Shown piece by piece: positions 62,733 through 64,000 of a stretch of DNA of 64,000 nucleotides; the stretch's first letter is position 1, and every line of letters starts with the position of its first letter. This DNA is from Rhodanobacter glycinis. GTDB taxonomy: Bacteria; Pseudomonadota; Gammaproteobacteria; Xanthomonadales; Rhodanobacteraceae. The stretch lies in contig NZ_RCZB01000003.1 in assembly GCF_006438785.1 (NCBI RefSeq), forward strand, positions 310,001 to 374,000, given 5' to 3'. A program made the translations under genes and the position numbers. The notes below the pieces were generated by a model, which was given only the letters and a program-made list of their open reading frames with translations, was not told where the DNA came from and did no database searches.

Positions 62733-64000
62733 ATGAACAAGCAAGCGATCGGCGTGGTCGGCATGGCCGTGATGGGCCGCAACCTGGCGCTCAACATTGA
62801 GAGCCGCGGCCACGCGGTGTCGATCTTCAACCGCAGCCGCGAAAAGACCGACGAGGTGGTCGCCGAACACCCGGATCGGCGGCTCGTGCCGACCTACACG
62901 CTGCAGGAGTTCGTCGACTCGCTGGAAAAACCCCGCCGCATCCTGCTGATGGTGAAGGCCGGCGCGCCCACCGACGACACCATCGCCCAGCTCAGGCCGC
63001 TGCTCGACGCGGGCGACATCCTGATCGATGGCGGCAACACGAACTTCAAGGACACCATCCGGCGCAACCAGGAACTGGCGAAGGCCGGCTTGCACTTCAT
63101 CGGCACCGGCGTCTCCGGCGGCGAGGAGGGTGCGCTGCACGGCCCCTCGATCATGCCGGGCGGCCCGCGCGATGCGTACGAGCTGGTCGCGCCGATCCTC
63201 ACCGAGATCGCGGCTAAGGCCAAGGATGGCGCGCCGTGCGTCGCCTGGATGGGCCCCGACGGCGCCGGCCATTTCGTCAAGATGGTGCACAACGGCATCG
63301 AGTACGGCGACATGCAACTGATCGCCGAGAGCTACGCCGTGCTCAAGCAGGTGCTCGGCCTCTCCAACGACGAACTGGCCGCCGTCTACACGCGCTGGAA
63401 CCAGGGCGAGCTGGACAGCTACCTGATCGAGATCACCGCGCAGATCTTCGGCAGGCGCGATGCGGACACCGGCAAGGCGCTGGTCGATGTGATTCTCGAT
63501 CGCGCGGCACAGAAGGGCACCGGCAAGTGGACCAGCCAGAGCGCGCTGGATCTGGGCGTGCCGCTGCCGCTGATCACCGAATCGGTGTTCGCGCGCGTGC
63601 TCTCCTCGCTGAAGGAGCAGCGCGTGGCGGCCAGCAGCCAGCTGCCCGGACCGGCCGCCAGCGCGTTCACCGGCGACCGCCAGGCGTTCATCGATGCGGT
63701 GGGCCGCGCGCTGTACCTCAGCAAGATCATTTCCTATGCGCAGGGCTTCGCCCAGCTGCGCGCTGCCTCGGACGAATACGACTGGCAGCTGGACTACGGC
63801 AGCATCGCGCGGATCTGGCGCGCCGGCTGCATCATCCGCGCGCGCTTCCTGCAGAACATCACCGACGCCTATGCGCAGGATCGCCAGCTCGCCAACCTGC
63901 TGCTGGCGCCTTGCTTCCGCGACATCGCGACGAACTACCACGCCGCCCTGCGCGAGGTGGTGGGCGCCGCCGTGCGAGCGGGCGTGCCGGTGCCGTGCTT
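62733..64000 (+). CDS. gnd: 6-phosphogluconate dehydrogenase, 3'-truncated by window end
   Basis: About 422 residues of the NADP-dependent decarboxylating 6-phosphogluconate dehydrogenase. The start [20 protein letters not shown] holds the dinucleotide site, with [10 protein letters not shown] next (NADP selectivity). Active-site sequences are [28 protein letters not shown] and [16 protein letters not shown]. The reading frame is still open at the window edge, as expected for an enzyme of about 470 residues. It converts 6-phosphogluconate to ribulose-5-phosphate, making NADPH. AAGGAG lies eight bases before the ATG. The 146-base spacer before it shows nothing beyond this. Confidence 0.95.
   Translation, partial: MNKQAIGVVGMAVMGRNLALNIESRGHAVSIFNRSREKTDEVVAEHPDRRLVPTYTLQEFVDSLEKPRRILLMVKAGAPTDDTIAQLRPLLDAGDILIDGGNTNFKDTIRRNQELAKAGLHFIGTGVSGGEEGALHGPSIMPGGPRDAYELVAPILTEIAAKAKDGAPCVAWMGPDGAGHFVKMVHNGIEYGDMQLIAESYAVLKQVLGLSNDELAAVYTRWNQGELDSYLIEITAQIFGRRDADTGKALVDVILDRAAQKGTGKWTSQSALDLGVPLPLITESVFARVLSSLKEQRVAASSQLPGPAASAFTGDRQAFIDAVGRALYLSKIISYAQGFAQLRAASDEYDWQLDYGSIARIWRAGCIIRARFLQNITDAYAQDRQLANLLLAPCFRDIATNYHAALREVVGAAVRAGVPVPC

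Overview
The window is GC-rich, densely coded chromosomal DNA of a gammaproteobacterium. It most resembles a xanthomonad of the Rhodanobacteraceae type (Rhodanobacter, Dyella or Luteibacter-like). This rests on the gene families present: two large TonB-dependent receptors, a LigB-type ligase, Rho with a long Q/G-rich N-terminal extension, a plant-type glutamate-cysteine ligase, and RhlB with a long basic tail. The placement is inferred from protein character, not from a search. No rRNA, tRNA, prophage, transposase or CRISPR array was seen.

Layout. 1-11.7 kb: end of an MFS transporter, DUF1993, a COG2509 FAD protein, a FrnE-like DsbA protein, a triple-sensor c-di-GMP protein (GAF-GAF-SGDEF-EAL), dinG-hutD, nnrU, a DUF938 methyltransferase and YchJ. 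11.9-25.7 kb, all on the minus strand: ligB, an NRDE protein, a TonB receptor, gltBD and a second TonB receptor. 26-30.3 kb: envC-ctpA-ndh. 30.3-36.8 kb, minus strand: rpoH with a perfect CIRCE operator, ung, a double-receiver response regulator, ftsEX and rhlB. 37-42.4 kb: trxA, rho with leader and intrinsic terminator, an ankyrin protein, glutamate-cysteine ligase and a tautomerase. 42.6-45.1 kb: pyrC, then a non-coding block and a lower-GC secreted orphan. 45.3-50 kb: hemB, glk, a thioredoxin-like protein, a HAD phosphatase and a lipoprotein. 50-59 kb: a SNF2 helicase, secB-gpsA, rpmBG, a DUF4166/DCC/saccharopine-dehydrogenase-like group and a fatty acid desaturase. 59.2-62.6 kb: a four-gene Gld-type ABC operon. 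62.7 kb to the end: gnd, cut by the window edge.

Most genes are housekeeping: nitrogen assimilation (gltBD), cell division (ftsEX, envC), envelope proteolysis (ctpA), heat shock (rpoH), transcription termination (rho), RNA decay (rhlB), export (secB), ribosome (rpmBG) and central carbon metabolism (glk, gnd, gpsA).

The most unusual structure is the roughly 620-bp non-coding block at 43.71-44.34 kb. It consists of two diverged copies of one element in inverted orientation. Each copy carries six hairpins in the same order, and the stem sequences differ between copies while base pairing is kept. That pattern suggests selection on folded RNA or DNA. Other notable signals are the CIRCE box over rpoH, a shared TATGGACG-type operator upstream of both gltB and a TonB receptor, a receiver domain that has lost its phospho-acceptor, and the prion-like N-terminus of Rho.
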